Below, piece after piece: positions 25,852 through 39,533 of a stretch of DNA of 64,000 bases (positions are counted from its first letter, which is position 1; each line of letters begins with the position of its first letter). This DNA is from Selaginella tamariscina (lineage: Eukaryota > Streptophyta > Lycopodiopsida > Selaginellales > Selaginellaceae): contig PUQB01000293.1 in assembly GCA_003024785.1 (NCBI GenBank), positions 1-64,000 on the forward strand, in the 5' to 3' direction. The position numbers and the translations under genes are program-made. The notes below the pieces were generated by a model. It was given only the letters and a program-made list of their open reading frames with translations. It did no database searches and was not told where the DNA came from.

Positions 25852-28537
25852 ACAGTCACAGTACTCATGTAAAAGCTTTTATTATATATATATATATATA
25901 TACATGAGTCTTATTATTCATGATACTTGTTAATGATATTATTAACATGAAATTTTGTGGCTATTGAATGACATAGTAGTAAATTTAAAATGGTTTTATA
26001 AACGGTTTTATAGACAACTAAGTCTGTATGTATTTAAATTTACTGTTAGTACGTTTTGTATATTTAAATGCTTAATCTAACCAAACAATGGAAAACACCA
26101 CATTTTAATACAGCATTATTTTAGTTTTATAATAATAATACAATATACACGCACGCACACTCAGTTAGATCTTATTAATCACTCCACTATCTTACTCGTG
26201 CTTTTTGTTTAAATAACTCAACAACTATTATTTAATTAATAAATTTCAACTTATTTCTTATATTCATTAAAAATATTTATAATATAATATTTCAATATAT
26301 AAATATATAGTCAGATTTACATTAACTTTAAATTATGGACATTTTGCTTAAGTACCAAGTAACAAAGTACTTTATAGCGGACAGACATTTTCAATTTAGA
26401 CTTTAACATATGAAACACGCCGGCACACGTACGCACACACATTAACATATGTGTGTGTGTGTATGAGGCCATCGTTTGGATTAGTAAAACATACATGTAC
26501 ATATGTAATCTAAACCAAAGATATAACACATATATCAATATATATGTAGTGTGACGGTATCAATTTGACATGTTGTGTTGAAAACCACACGTAACACAAA
26601 CATATATATATAGTCTAATTAAAAGTTAATATTTATATATATTATCTTTTTTATATATTATTAATATATAGCTTAAAATAGACGTAACTTATACTACCTG
26701 TGTTTGAAAACTGGCCTGCATACCACGAGAGTCCCAAGGTCTGATTGATCACTTTTGTCTTTCTTTGCCTGTGCGTGTGTGTGTGCGTGTGTATAAATTG
26801 ACACGTGTGATACATCTCTCTCCATCGTATATATAAATGCATACGTAAATCATACACAGTATGTAAGTTTGGAGCATGTATATCTACACACACACACATA
26901 CATTTATTAGTTATGACTTACATACATATAAATTTATTACTTTTAGCTGTATTAAACTTTGAACAAATAAATAAATCCATTTATAATTAACTAAAAAATT
27001 TAAATATAAGATTTTTTAAATATATATTTAATTACACATGTTAAACAAAGCGTTATTAAAGAAAATATACATAAAACTTTCAATTAGATAATGATATGAA
27101 AATGTATCACCATCAACTTTACTATTAATATATATATTTTTTATTATTAATTAACATTAGTATTCCTTCATTGTCTGTTGTTAATTAAAATATAATTAGA
27201 TAATTATAACAATTTTTAATTAAAATAAGTATAATTATTATAATTATCAATTTATATAATGTGCATTTGTACATAAAAATTTATTAAAGCAATAATATAA
27301 AATTATTATTATAATAAATTTTATATTTAATGCATGTTGTATGAATCGGTAACTACATAATTATAATTATTTAATTACATTTTAATTAATAATAGGTAGT
27401 GGAGGAGTACTAGTGTTTGATTAATAATGAATAAAATAATAAATATATAATAAAATTGATAATAATATATTCTTTATTATATTTTACATACAACTATTTA
27501 ATTGTGTTTAAATTTAGAAGTCTCCATGCACATTTTTTTTAATAACATTTTATTTAGCATGTATAATTAAAGATATCGAAGGTAAGAAGGTATATATTTT
27601 TATAATATAAGAAAATTATTATTAACCTATGTATATATATTTATACATATTCATATCCATTGTAAACAATCATAATAGAAAAATATGTTAAAATAAAATA
27701 TTTTTTTGCTTTGCATATCAAAATAAAAATGTAGGTTAATAAATTTATCTGAGTCTTTGTGTTGTATAGTAATATTAATTTTTCTAATTTAAAATATATA
27801 CGTGTGTGTTGGCACTCTAAGGGTTTGTGTAATCTAATTAAAATCTTTTTTGATGACTCAAAGTATAGTTTTAATAATTTGAAATTCATAATTTATAATG
27901 AAATTTATGACCTTTATATTTTAATATGAATTAATATTTAAATCTAAAATAATTTTTTTATCTTAAATAATGTTAGATTTACATTTAAGGAAAATAACAA
28001 TAATATGTAACATCTATGTTATACACACCGTGTAACCAACTTTTATTAATACAGTTTTCCATGTGTACATGTGTGTGTGAGGAGATGTATGTATGTATTT
28101 CTTTTTGTTTTATATTTGTAATTTGTAAAGTAAAAAAATAATATTTATAATATAATTATTTTCGATAGGGCGATGCTTTGTAAAACAAACAAAACCAACA
28201 TTATTATAGTATTGGAATAAATAAATATGTTAAAGAAAAGGGAATGTAGTAAAAGAAAGGCAAAACTTTTGAATTTTATATAACAGTATTAAAAATATTT
28301 AATTTAAAACTTACATTTACTAAACTTGTTTATTAATTTTTATTTATATATATATATATTTATTTATGCAAGTTTAAAAATAAAATATACATTTTGAAGC
28401 AATATTAAATTTAAAATAAAAAACGTGTTTCAATAATTAATAAAATTATTTAATATTTTTTAGTTTACATATTTGCAATAATTAATATGACTGTCAACAA
28501 GACAGTTTTAATGTAATCTTAAAATTTCAAGAATTAC
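25852..28537. other. AT-rich intergenic DNA with repeat copies
   Basis: No gene is supported. 26600-26840 is the inner end of arm 2. About 26.85-28.1 kb has no counterpart in arm 1 and resembles other AT-rich repeats in the window: 27.3-27.76 kb is similar to 5.93-6.43 kb, and 27.78-28.39 kb is similar in the same orientation to 37.78-38.37 kb. It looks like an insertion into arm 2 or a deletion from arm 1. Confidence 0.5.
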
Positions 28538-30087
28538 TTAACTAGCAGAGTCGTGCTTAACTGCAAGCCGTTGATTATACATGTAATCCAACGGCTCACC
28601 TTTCGTCCCGCCATCGCTTAAACAAGAATGCTGCTGTTGCTGCTCAAGGGAGCTTAACGAGCCGGAAAACCACAGGAACACAGGGCAACGGAGGCGGAAT
28701 ATTCTGAACGGAAACCATTCCCGGCGGTGGAGTATGCCACTGTGGGAGCTGTCCTGCTAACAAGAGCGTGTGCAGTAATGGGCCAGCTTGTAACACTGCT
28801 TGCAGAAGCTTTCCTCTCTCTGGGAGATTGCACATCATTAATCCCATCTCTGCATCGTTCACACTAATACTCTTCGTGTTTGTTCTCTCCGTGTTGTTCA
28901 ATGGCATTAATATCGAGGCCAATGCCGAGCCATTCTGCAGGCAAGCGTATGGATATTCAACAAAAGAACCTGTAATTACATATAAGCGTGCGTGTGCGTG
29001 TGTGTAAACACATGTGTATACTGGAACTATACCTGCAGGATTCATGGGAGGAACATCAACCTGTGTATAGTCGTCGAGAAAGTCATCTGGCATTGTTAAG
29101 ATGTCGTCTCCACAGTCGAGATCGAAATTGAACCATTCAGATTGATCGTTGAAGCTTGGGCTCTCTGCTATATATGAAGCCGCGGATATTGTAGAACAAC
29201 CACATGTAGTAATGTTCTTGTTGCATTTTGCACATGACTGCATTGCTGTAAATGTTTAAACTTGTACACAATTATTGTGTTTTTGTGTGTGTGTGTCTAC
29301 TCACCTGATAAATCTACATGTACAAGTTGTAAACACACAGTAGCTCTACGTGAATCTTTCTTTGGTAGTGTCTACTCTATATGTATGTATGTATATAGAT
29401 AGATATAATCCAAACAACATAAGGTACATAGATAGATCTATTTATATACTGTGTACAGAAGAACACATCAATGATAATCGTAATACCACTGAACTACACT
29501 TCTCAAGTGTTCCTTAAACAACAAGATAATCCAAGAGATTCAACTTTGAAGTAATGTGTGTATGTGTACGTGTGCGTGTTTTAAACATACACATACACAA
29601 CTATGCACTATGCATATTATTTATTTGTTTGTTTTATTAAGCATTTGACATTATACATATACACATACCTTCAGGCTTGTTGAGGCAAACAATGTTGTTG
29701 TTCATTTGCTGGAGTTCTAAGCACTGGCGTAATGCTCGATCACGCTCTCTTCGTGTAGTCTTAACAAGGTCTTCCAGCTGCTTAACCTTTGCCTTGTGAA
29801 CCTGTGAAGGTTAATGAGGATACACACACATCTAACACACACACTTCGCACGCACGCACGCACGCACGCACACCTGTGCTTGTGCCTTTGCAGCAGCCCG
29901 TGTAGATTCCAGCTCCAATTTAGTGCCTATTATTATCTGCTTCAGTTCCTCAATGCTCTGGGGAAAATACACCTCAGTACACACGCACACATGTATATGT
30001 GTGCGTGTAGAAAACCTGTGAAGAGCGTGCATTGGGAGGAGAAGAGCTGCTAATGCTGCCGTCCATGGAAGAGACACTGGCCTCCAT
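28538..30087 (-). CDS. DUF1635 family protein, arm 2 copy (nearly intact)
   Basis: Plant DUF1635 family, function unknown. Five exons on the minus strand: 30016-30087 (MEASVSSMDGSISSSSPPNA), 29874-29957 (coiled-coil with LELESTRAAAKAQAQ), 29669-29801 (VKQLEDLVKTTRRERDRALR), 29033-29245 (CAKCNKNITTCGCSTISA, then acidic GDDILTMPDDFLDDYTQVDV) and 28538-28969. All borders are GT/AG and the phases agree through exon 4. Exon 5 carries the family signature ERGKLLQAVLQAGPLLHTLL and GQLPQWHTPPPG. The raw sequence then stops at 28644 because of one extra T in a T-run near 28661. Compared with arm 1, the original frame would run to TAA at 28538-28540. Intron 2 of this copy has (TGCG)n after the donor. 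This is the better preserved of the two copies, with one apparent lesion. Confidence 0.82.
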
Positions 30088-30796
30088 TTTTTGTTTAAGT
30101 GTTATTCTTCAAATGTTTCTTTACTTTCCAATTATGGACCAACGTCTATTTAACGTCCTGCATTCAACTTCTACCTTCCGGTCAGTAAGTTAATCTACCA
30201 AACTTAAAGGTAATCATATTTTATATTAGATATCTATTTAATTAAATAAAAAGATTTAAACATATATATTATATATACTTTGTAGAGCTTCGCAGCGCCA
30301 TAAATGTTTTAATAAGTATATACTTAGTATCCGATTGAAATTATACAATTATGTATATAATATATTTTTAAAATATATTTTAATTTAATTTTAAAGTGTA
30401 CAAAATTTTAAATTAAAGTTTCATGGTTTATGTTGAAATCATTTTTCTCACATGCAATAAGTTATTAAATTAAAACAGTGTATATATAAGATAAATGTTT
30501 ATTAAAGTTTTACGGCATGTGTGTGATGAGTGACTCAATGCATATATAAATATATTAATTTAAATGACATAAAATAAGAACAGGTATATCTTTATTATTG
30601 GTTTTTCAGAAGTTATGTGTGTGTGTGTGTGTGTAGGAGCTAGTTTAACAACTTATGTTCTTTGTAGTTTGATTGATTTTTGATATTTTAATGTGCATAA
30701 CCACTTAAGAAAAAAACGTCTTATTGGTCCTTTTATAGAAGTATTTAAAACTAACATTCATCCTAATAACCATTTTAATAGTTTACAAATATGTAT

Positions 30797-31002
30797 TGTA
30801 AGATACTGTATATTAATTAATATACCGTATATACGCATGTGTATATACACACATGCGTAGTGACACATGGGTGGTGATCTGGCCCCCATGTGTCAGCGCC
30901 ACGTGTCGCATGTGTGCCACGTGGCAGGAGGTCTCCTGTATATAAGCAGGGTTTTTTGTAAACTAATACATTGACATTTTCATTAATATATATGCTCTTT
31001 CA
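30797..31002 (+). repeat. 5' LTR of element 2
   Basis: 206 bp, TG...CA, with the same palindrome, two CACGTG boxes and TATATAAG (30939-30946) as element 1. Its early part reads TATTAATTAATATACC where element 1 has TATTAGGTAACGTAC. The 3' LTR of this element (TATTATAATATACC) is closer to it, as expected for a separate insertion. Confidence 0.92.
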
Positions 31003-31055
31003 TTGGTGGAGAAGTTGGGTATTCCTTTCTTCCGCCTTTTCTTTTTCTTGTTTCC

Positions 31056-32129
31056 ATGACAATGAACATGGAGACGGCTTTTAGCATTATTGCTACTGCT
31101 ATTGATGCACAAACTAAGTTGTTGGAGCGCTTTGTTGAGGGTCCGTCCTCCTCTTCCCCGTCTGAGCCTCATGGGGGATCTGCTTCTAGTACTCCTTCAT
31201 CTTCTTCACAGGCCACAAATCCGAGGGTTCGACCCCGATCTTTTTGTGGTGATCCGGGAGATGATGTATACCACTGGTTTGATCATTTCCAAGTCATTGT
31301 TCGTTACCATGGTTGGGATGAGGCCCGTGCTCTCAGAGAATTCCCTACATGTTTGGAAGGCCCTGCGCTCAAGTGGTATAATGGATTGGCTGCGGAGATT
31401 CAAGCCAATAGTAATCGGTTAACGGAATGCCTCAAACGTACGTTTGGCAAAGTTGAGGATTCAGATGATGCTTTCCAACAACTGCATGCGATACGACAAC
31501 ATCCTGGTGAGTCTGTTATGCGGTTCAGTATTAGGTTCGGGGATTTAGTTCGGCGTGCATATCCTAACATGCCTGAGCCATTAAGCTCGGTATGTTATGG
31601 CCAACTATGCGACCCGAACTTGTTCGATTCGTTCGGGCTCTTCGTCCTACCACATTGGAGGAAGCTTTTGCACTAGCTCAACGTTTTGAGTTGGTGCCTG
31701 GTGAGGGCCGTGTTCCCCTTGGGTTACCTGCTCCTCTTGTTCAGCGTGCTGATCCAATGGAGGTTGATGCTGCTGCATATGTGCCCGCACGCAAGCCTTT
31801 CGTGGTCGACCTCGGGGCCCACCCCGTGGACCACCTCCACGAAATCGTCCTGCACCTGCTCCAGTCCTGCCCGTGGTGGTCAAAATCCACGGATTCGTGA
31901 CAGGAGGAATCGGAACAATGCAGGTCGACCCAATCAAGTTCATTGTTGGGCCTGTTGGGCGCCTGGACATACTTGGCGGGCATGCGATGTGTATCCTGAT
32001 TGGCGTCCACCACATCCAGGCTGGCGACCATATGTTCCGGATGGTGTCCTGTGGCGGCCATTATGTCTGATGATGAGCTTCCAGATGACGAAGCCTCTCT
32101 TGCATGGATCTGTTGCGGAAAACCAGTAA
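31056..32129 (+). pseudogene. gag of element 2 (frameshifted)
   Basis: Open from 31056 through the gag core (YHWFDHFQVIVRYHGWDEA to RFGDLVRRAYPNMPEP), then out of frame after a missing T near 31580 that element 1 retains. The zinc knuckle is intact at sequence level in a later frame (CWACWAPGHTWRAC, CX2CX4HX4C, about 31942-31983) and is followed by PDWRPPHPGWRPYVPDG. The Arg/Pro-rich linker has small indels relative to copy 1. Confidence 0.85.
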
Positions 32130-32149
32130 TCGTACGGGCGACGGAGGGA

Positions 32150-35100
32150 TCCCGTGCGATGGAGACTTCACCTCCATGCTTTTTTCCGCTATGCATATCA
32201 AGGTTTGCAAGTTCCACCAGATCATCCAGTTTTCACATTTTCTGCACGAGTGAATGATCTTTCAGTCACAGTGCTTGTGGATACAGGATCCAGTATGTCT
32301 TCCATAACTACTTCTCTAGCGCATCGGTGCTCATTACCCTTAAGACGTGCAGATAAGGTCTTGCACATTTTATATGGTAATGGGCAGTCTCGTGCAGTAT
32401 CACAGTACACCACTTCGACTACGCTGGTTATGGGTGCCAACTGTAAGTTTCCCTCTGGGTCTCTTAGGGTTGTCCCTTCCCAGGTCTTTGACATCATTCT
32501 GGGATGTGATTGGTTAAAGCAGTCGAAAGGTACATGTGATTTTTCACTCTCTCCTCCTGTATTACGCTTGGAGTCTGTGTCTTGCAGTCTGTTCCTTTAC
32601 GTCCAGAGAAGCTTGTTGCTGTTTGTATCACGCATACAGCTCCTTTGATTCCGGTCTTGGGGTGGTGTTCATCTCAACAGGTTCAAATGCCGGATCCGTC
32701 ACCTGAGTGTCGAGCACATGCATCGAACAACTTAAGCAGTATGCAAGTTTGTTCAAATTTGATCTGTCCCAAGGTGCACGTGTGAAGACTCGACACTGTA
32801 TACCCACCGGCAATGCAAAGCCTTTCAAAGTCCCGGTTCGACGCAGGTCACCAAAGGAGTTATCAGCCATGCGAACAGCTGTTACTGATATGATTGGTAA
32901 ACGAGTGTGTCGTCCGTCACGGAGTCCATGGGCATGTGAACCTCATTTGGTTCCCAAGCCTGATGGATCTCTCCGATTTTGTGTGGATTACCGACCTCTT
33001 AACGATGTTACCATCAAAGATGTCTATCCACTTCCGAACTCTGCCGATCTATTAGATCGTTTGGGTCAGAGTCGATGGTTTTAATAGTTGGATTTGGCAT
33101 CAGGATATTGGCAGGTTCCTATGGCTGAGGAGGATATTCAAAAAGCCTTTCCGGACACCATTTTGGTCTTTACGAGTTTTTGGTCATGCCTTTTGGATTG
33201 ACTTCAGCTCCTGCCACCTTTCAACGCATGATGGATGAGCTTCTTTCCGATATGCCTGATATCACTGCCGATTTTATCGACGATGTGCTCATTCATGGGT
33301 CTGGTTCTTGGGAGGATCACATTCGTGATGTACGGCGCGTTCTTGATCGATTTCGAGAAGTTGGCCTGAAGTTGAAACTTGAAAAGTGTGTGTTTGGTTC
33401 GACCGACACCACTTACTTGGGTTACCGTATATCTCGAGAGGGTTTACAGGTGGATCCAATGAAGTTGCGAGCTGTTCGAGAGTTCCTCGTCCCCGTACAG
33501 TACAGGAAGTCCAGCGTTTCTTGGGCACGGTGCAGTACTTGGGTCGATTCATCGATCATCTCACTGATCGAACTGCCCCTCTTCGGGAGTTAGTTCGTCC
33601 ACAGGTATCTTTCAGGTGGACTCGCAGGTGTCAGCAGGCATTTGACCAGTTAAAAGAGTTCCTGACAACTCCACCATTGCTTCAATACCCAGATTTTACT
33701 CGTCCGTTCATTTTACGAGTAGATGCCTCAGATGTTGGTATTGGTGGTGTATTGATGCAAACTGATGCTGTGGATTCTTCAATTCGACACCCGGTGGCTT
33801 ACATTAGTCGAGTACTCACGCCGGCTGAGCGGAATTATTCCACTACTGAAAAAGAATGCCTTGCTGCTGTTTGGGGTTTTGAACGACTTCATGCCTACTT
33901 ACATGGGAGTGAAACACTTTTGGAGTGTGATCATGCTGCTGTCACTTCCTTATTAAAACGGAAGAATTTAGTGGGTCGCGTAGCCAGATGGGCATTACGT
34001 CTCCAGGTATATAACTTTAAGGTGGTGCACAGGCCTGGGCGAACAATGGTGGATGCGGATGCACTTTCTCGAGCACCCCTCTCCGATTCCACTTTGCCTG
34101 CTCATGCAGTAGCTGCAGCATTCGGTTTGATACAAGCCCCTCAGGTATTCGATGCCGACTTACCATCCTTGGAACAGTGGCAGGATGCTCAAAAACATGA
34201 ACCATGGACGAGGCAATTACGCGATGCGTTTGCAAATCCGTCTTCCGAACCTCGGTTTCGACAATATCATGCTCAGTTTCGACTTCAGGATGGTTTATTG
34301 TATTTTATTGGGACAAATCCAGAGGACAGATGGCGTTTGGCTGTACCCTCTACATATGTTCCACACCTTCTTCGAGCATATCATGATTCACCTATTGTTG
34401 GAGGTCATCTTGGTCACCAACGAGTGTTGGAGAAGCTGCGCCGATCATTTTATTGGCCCAGCATGCGTGGTGATGTGATCAGGTATATTCAAAGCTGTCC
34501 CACTTGTCAAACTCGGAATTCCTCTACGACTCGGGCCATGGGGTGTTGGAATCCATCAATGTCTCTCGCCCTTTTGAGTTAATTGCAGTGGATTTAATGG
34601 GACCTTTTCCACGTTCTTCTCAAGGTAACCAGTACATCATTGTTGTATCCGATTATTTAACTCGATGGGTGGAGGTTGGTGCTCTTCCGGATGCAACTGC
34701 CATGTCAACAGCTTTGTTTCTGTTCGATAATGTGGTTTTGCAGCATTCTTGTCCAGAGCGGATGTTATCAGACAATGGCCCCGCTTTCATTGCAGAGGTA
34801 TTCCGAGTGTTGTGTGAGAGGTTAGGGGTAAAACATTCATTTGCCTCTCCGTATCATCCACAAACTGATGGTTTGGTGGAGCGATTGAATCGGACCTTCA
34901 AGGGTATGATCTCGAAGTATGTGAACTTCAATCACACGGACTGGGATTGGTATTTGCGATGTTTGAGATTTGCTTATGTAACAGGCATTCAGAGTTCGAT
35001 TGGTATCTCTCCATTCAAGGCATTGTATGGATATGATCCTAAGTTGCCTAGTGAATTGGGGTTATCATCGAATCTGCCACGTGCCGAGGATGCAAAGATG

Positions 35101-35519
35101 TGGGCTCGACATTTGGATGCTTTTTGCCTCTTCTGCGTGCAGAGTCTGCTGAACATCTTGGTCGAGCTCAAATGCGGCAGCAATCTTCTTACAATGCACG
35201 ACATCAAATTCCACCAGATTTTGCTGACGGTGACTTAGTCCTGGTACGTTTTCCCAAGCTGACTGCACCTGGGCTTGCAACTGGTTTATTACATAAGTGG
35301 CTTGGTCCCTACCGAGTACTCCGAAAGGTTGGTCCTCAGGTATATCAAGTACAGTTGGTGGGATCTCATGAGGTTGAGATAGTTCACGTGGTTCGAATGA
35401 AACGGTTTGTCGTTCGAGACTCGTTGAGTACATTTGGTCATACCTTAGATGGCCCAGCTCACACGGATCCAGGACCATCAGATCCATCACCATCTACACA
35501 GCCGCAGAGGGGAGGATAG
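32150..35519 (+). pseudogene. pol of element 2: PR-RT-RNase H-IN (frameshifted)
   Basis: Protease VLVDTGSSMSSI is near 32270-32305. RT begins in frame to SRWF and then meets TAA at about 33082-33084, where element 1 reads FTKLDLASG. Further changes near 33139-33170 precede FGLTSAPATFQ and FIDD. A 1-base loss near 33488 separates RT from RNase H; it lies in a C-run a few bases from the equivalent loss in element 1, so the two losses look independent. RNase H and the integrase zinc part are open to about 34582 (GGHLGHQRVLEKLRRSFYWP, CPTCQ). The integrase core is open from 34504 to 35238 with all three acidic residues. The GPY/F-type end (35100-35519) is intact and stops at TAG beside the LTR. 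Confidence 0.9.
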
Positions 35520-35720
35520 TGTAAGATACTGTATATTATAATATACCGTATATACGCATGTGTATATACACACATGCGTAGTGACACATGGGTGGTGATC
35601 TGGCCCCCATGTGTCAGCGCCACGTGTCGCATGTGTGCCACGTGGCAGGTCTCCTGTATATAAGCAGGGTTTTTGTAAACTAATACATCGGACATTTTTC
35701 ATTATATATCTGCTCTTTCA
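35520..35720 (+). repeat. 3' LTR of element 2
   Basis: 201 bp, TG...CA, preceded by the GAGGGGAGGA purine tract. Both G-boxes are present, unlike the 3' LTR of element 1. Confidence 0.92.
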
Positions 35721-38700
35721 GTATGAATATGTGTAAATACATCAAAATATGGAAAAAAATTAAATATACCAAAATTTATCATATTTACATATATATTTTT
35801 AAAATTTTAAAATTTACATTTATACCCTTGAAAAATTTTAATTCTTGTATTTTTTATTTTTAAATAATGATACCTAATAAAAATATATATTTAATTTGTA
35901 ATATATTTAAAATGAAATAAAATAAAGTTTTAAATGTTAGTGTTATATTAACAAATGTTAAGAAATGACATTTTCTTTAAATAGTTATATTGCATTGCAA
36001 TATGTATGTGCGCGCGCATGTGTTTAATTAATTCATTTGAAACTAAATATAATAAAATATAAATTAATCATAAATTTTTCTTAATTATTTTATTTTATTT
36101 AAAGTGTATAAAATTTTAAATTAAAGTTTCAAGGTTTTCGATGAAAATTAATTTTTCTCCTGTTATTAGTACACATCTAATAAGTTAGTAAATTGAAAAT
36201 AGTGTATATATATGAATCAAATATCATTCTTAAGATTGATGTACATTAATAAATTTATGACGCGACCCAACACATATATAATAAATTGATTTAAATGACA
36301 GAAAATAAGAATAGGTATATTTTTAAATATTAATTGTTTAGAATATATATATATGAGCTAGTTTAACATGTATTATTTGTATTTTGTTAATTTTTAATAT
36401 TTTGATATGCATAACCATTTAAAGTGATGAAAAACAGTTTCTTATAAAAATTTAAACTAATATTAATTTTAACAATCATTTGAATAATTCAGAATAAGTA
36501 TAAATATGCATAGATTTATGAGAAAATTTTATATATACCTTGAAATTTATCATATTTATATATATTTTAGAAATTTTAAATTTACATTTATACTCTTGAA
36601 AAACTTTAGTACCTGATAAAAATGTATTTAATTTATAACATATTTAAACTGAAATAATTGAAGTTTATAATTATTAAATGTTAAAATATCATAATAATAA
36701 ATATTAAAAATGATATAATTTTTGAAATAATTATATTGTATTGCAATATATATGTTTAATTGATTACATTTTGAAATTATATATATATATATACATTAAA
36801 AATTTTAAATTTACATATATATCCATACACTTAAAATTAAACTAAAATATAATTTTAATTTTTTTTAAAAATATGATTAAATTATGTTTTATTATGATAA
36901 ATTTTAGGGATATATATATATTTTTTTAAATCAAAAATTTATGATTAATTTATAATGTAAATATCTTTTAATAAAAATTTTACCCCTATATCACCATCAT
37001 TTATGTTTGTATATCTTTAGGATAAACCAAAAAGAAGATTTATCACCACATTTATGTTTGTATATTTATACTTGTATTTATAAATGTGTGTCTTAGTTTA
37101 TTAATTTGTATTGTACCCCTTATAATTTAATTCATTTATATAATTATCATTTATATTTTTATATTTATATATATGTGTGCACATGTATATGTTATGTACA
37201 AGGACTCTTATAAATTTATTAAATTACATTTTTATTTTAATGTGTAAACAAAAAATATATATATTTTACTGGTCCTTTTTAAATTTGATCACTTTTTACA
37301 ATGAATATGGATATAGATATAATATATATGCATAAATTAATAATAATTCTTTTATATTATAAAATTATATACTTTTTTATTTTGGAGACATCTCTGTTAT
37401 ACATTTTAAACATAGTGTTATTAAAAAGATTGTGTTTGAAATTTTAAAGTTCAAGTGTAATTAAGTAATAATATAAAAATGTATTAAATAATGTATTATT
37501 GCTAACTTTAGAGTATATCTCATTATTTTCTTCATTCTTAACCAGCACTATAGCTCTTTTATTATTTATTGTTAAATAGAATCCAATTAAGTAATCATAA
37601 TTATAAAAACATGAATTAAATTATAAAAATTTGTTTATGTAATTTTGTTTGGCCATTTTCACTTATAAATCAATCATATAAAAAAGTAAGAGGAATAGAT
37701 TGAATTAGTATTTTTTATTAAATAATAGTTATATACAATAACTACTAGTTCTTTTTTAATTTAAAACATATATGCATGTGTGTTTGGCATTGTGGTTAAA
37801 GTATAATTTTAATAATTTTTGATTAGAATAACACAAAAGACACAACTTTAAATTTAATGAACCTTATACTTCAATATAAATTAGTCCCAAAATAATTATT
37901 TGAATCCAAAGTAATTTCTTTGTCTTAAAATAGTGTTAAATTTATTTAAAGAGAATAATAACAAGATATAATATATATATGTAACCAATTTTTATTAATA
38001 AAGTTTTTCACGCGTATTTTATACAAGGAGATATTTCTTTTATTTTATTTTGTATATGAGTAGTAACTTTCTTTTTATATTTTATAATTGTAATTTGTAA
38101 AGTAAGAAAACAATATATATATAATTGTTTTTTATAAGGTGATGCTTGTAAAAACAAAACCAACATTATATGCTATTGAATAAATAAATAAATATGTGAA
38201 AGAAAATAAATGTATTAAAGAAAGGCAAAACTTTTGAACTTTATATAATAATTTTAATAATATTATAATTACATGAGACATAAGTGGTCCGTATGAAACA
38301 CACATTTACTAAAGTTGTTTATTAATTTTTATTAATATTATTAGTACATATATTCATGTAAGTTTAGTCATTCTTAATCAAACTCCAATTCCTAAAAAAT
38401 CCAAAACTAAAAATATACATTTTAAAGTAAAAATACAAATATTTATTGGACATAAATTTAAAATTAAAATGTTCCACAAATTTTGACTGCTTTATCGATA
38501 TATATAGCAAAGTAAATCTTAATATATTTTTACATATTCCACAAATCATGTGTTTATAATCTTTAATTTAAGCATTTTAAATATAATAATTCTTCATAGA
38601 TAGTCTTGAATGTAAAATTCTTTTGTGTTATTGTTTGGGCCAACTGTTTAACAATTAATAACTATTTTAAATGTAATTAATATTATATAAGAAAATGATA

Positions 38701-39440
38701 TTTTATAAAAATTATTTAATACTAAACAAGATTAACTACAGCAATACTTTAACATTTTGATTACTTTTAACAAAATACTTGTAGATGTTTAAATAATATA
38801 TGGAGCCAGAATATCTGGTAAAAGAATTAACGGTTGAATACACAACCTATTTTGAATGTGTTCTCCTGATGCCAGAATATTCACATAAATCCGTTTAAAA
38901 CCCCTGCATAATTATGTATACAATCGGGTCCTCTAACAAGTCTTATTGTAAGTTATTTTTAATATTACAGTTACTAACAGTTTGTATATAAGTTAAGGAA
39001 TCTTCTAATTAAATATTAAAGTTCCAATACCAATCCTTTACTATTATAAATTTAATTAACTAGTAAGTTATAAATTCTAATATTAAAATACATAAATAAA
39101 ATTAATTTACATTATACTCTCATGAACATTAGAATTAAAAGCAACATAACACTAAGTGATAACACTCAATATTCATGTATCTGTAAATTAAAGTTAATAA
39201 TACATTAGCTTCCATATGTGTATGTAGTTGAGTGTGTCCAAAACTATATGTCCATGCTTACATACATAATATCTACATATAAAACTATATATAAATATAA
39301 TATAAATATATGTACAACATTTCGAAATATCTGAATAGATTCGTGGAGCATACTTTTATACATTGACCTCTCTTACACAGTTTTGACCTTCGGCCCGGCC
39401 CGGTCAATCTCTTTGACCCGGTCATTCCTTAAAACACCTG
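35721..39440. other. AT-rich intergenic DNA
   Basis: No gene is supported. 35721-37690 is the outer part of arm 2. 37.78-38.37 kb resembles 27.78-28.39 kb in the same orientation. 38.4-39.4 kb is AT-rich with no recognised feature except a GC-rich patch at 39390-39425 containing GGCCCGGCCCGGTC. Confidence 0.5.
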
Positions 39441-39533
39441 TATAACAAGCACTATCCTAGGAGAGAGAGACTGTTATATAAATCATTATACACGCAGGCA
39501 CACATTATATATTTATTATATATGCTTACCTGC

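Larger units (their letters stand above)
30797..35720 (+). mobile_element. Ty3/gypsy LTR retrotransposon, copy 2
   Basis: Same family as element 1 and over 95% identical by eye, same plus orientation although it lies in the opposite arm. The flanks are ...AATATGTAT before and GTATGAATATG after, a 4-bp GTAT duplication. The unoccupied counterpart in arm 1 (reverse complement of about 12925-12945) has GTAT once, proving a recent insertion. LTR positions are 30797-31002 and 35520-35720. Internal order as in element 1, with a different set of small indels. Confidence 0.95.
26600..37690 (-). repeat. Arm 2 of the large inverted segmental duplication
   Basis: Reverse-complement counterpart of 5930-15695 (see arm 1). 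It contains DUF1635 copy 2, LTR element 2 (30797-35720) and an extra AT-rich block. The sequence near 36345-36370 is the unoccupied equivalent of the element 1 insertion site. Conversely, arm 1 near 12925-12945 is the unoccupied equivalent of the element 2 site. Confidence 0.85.
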
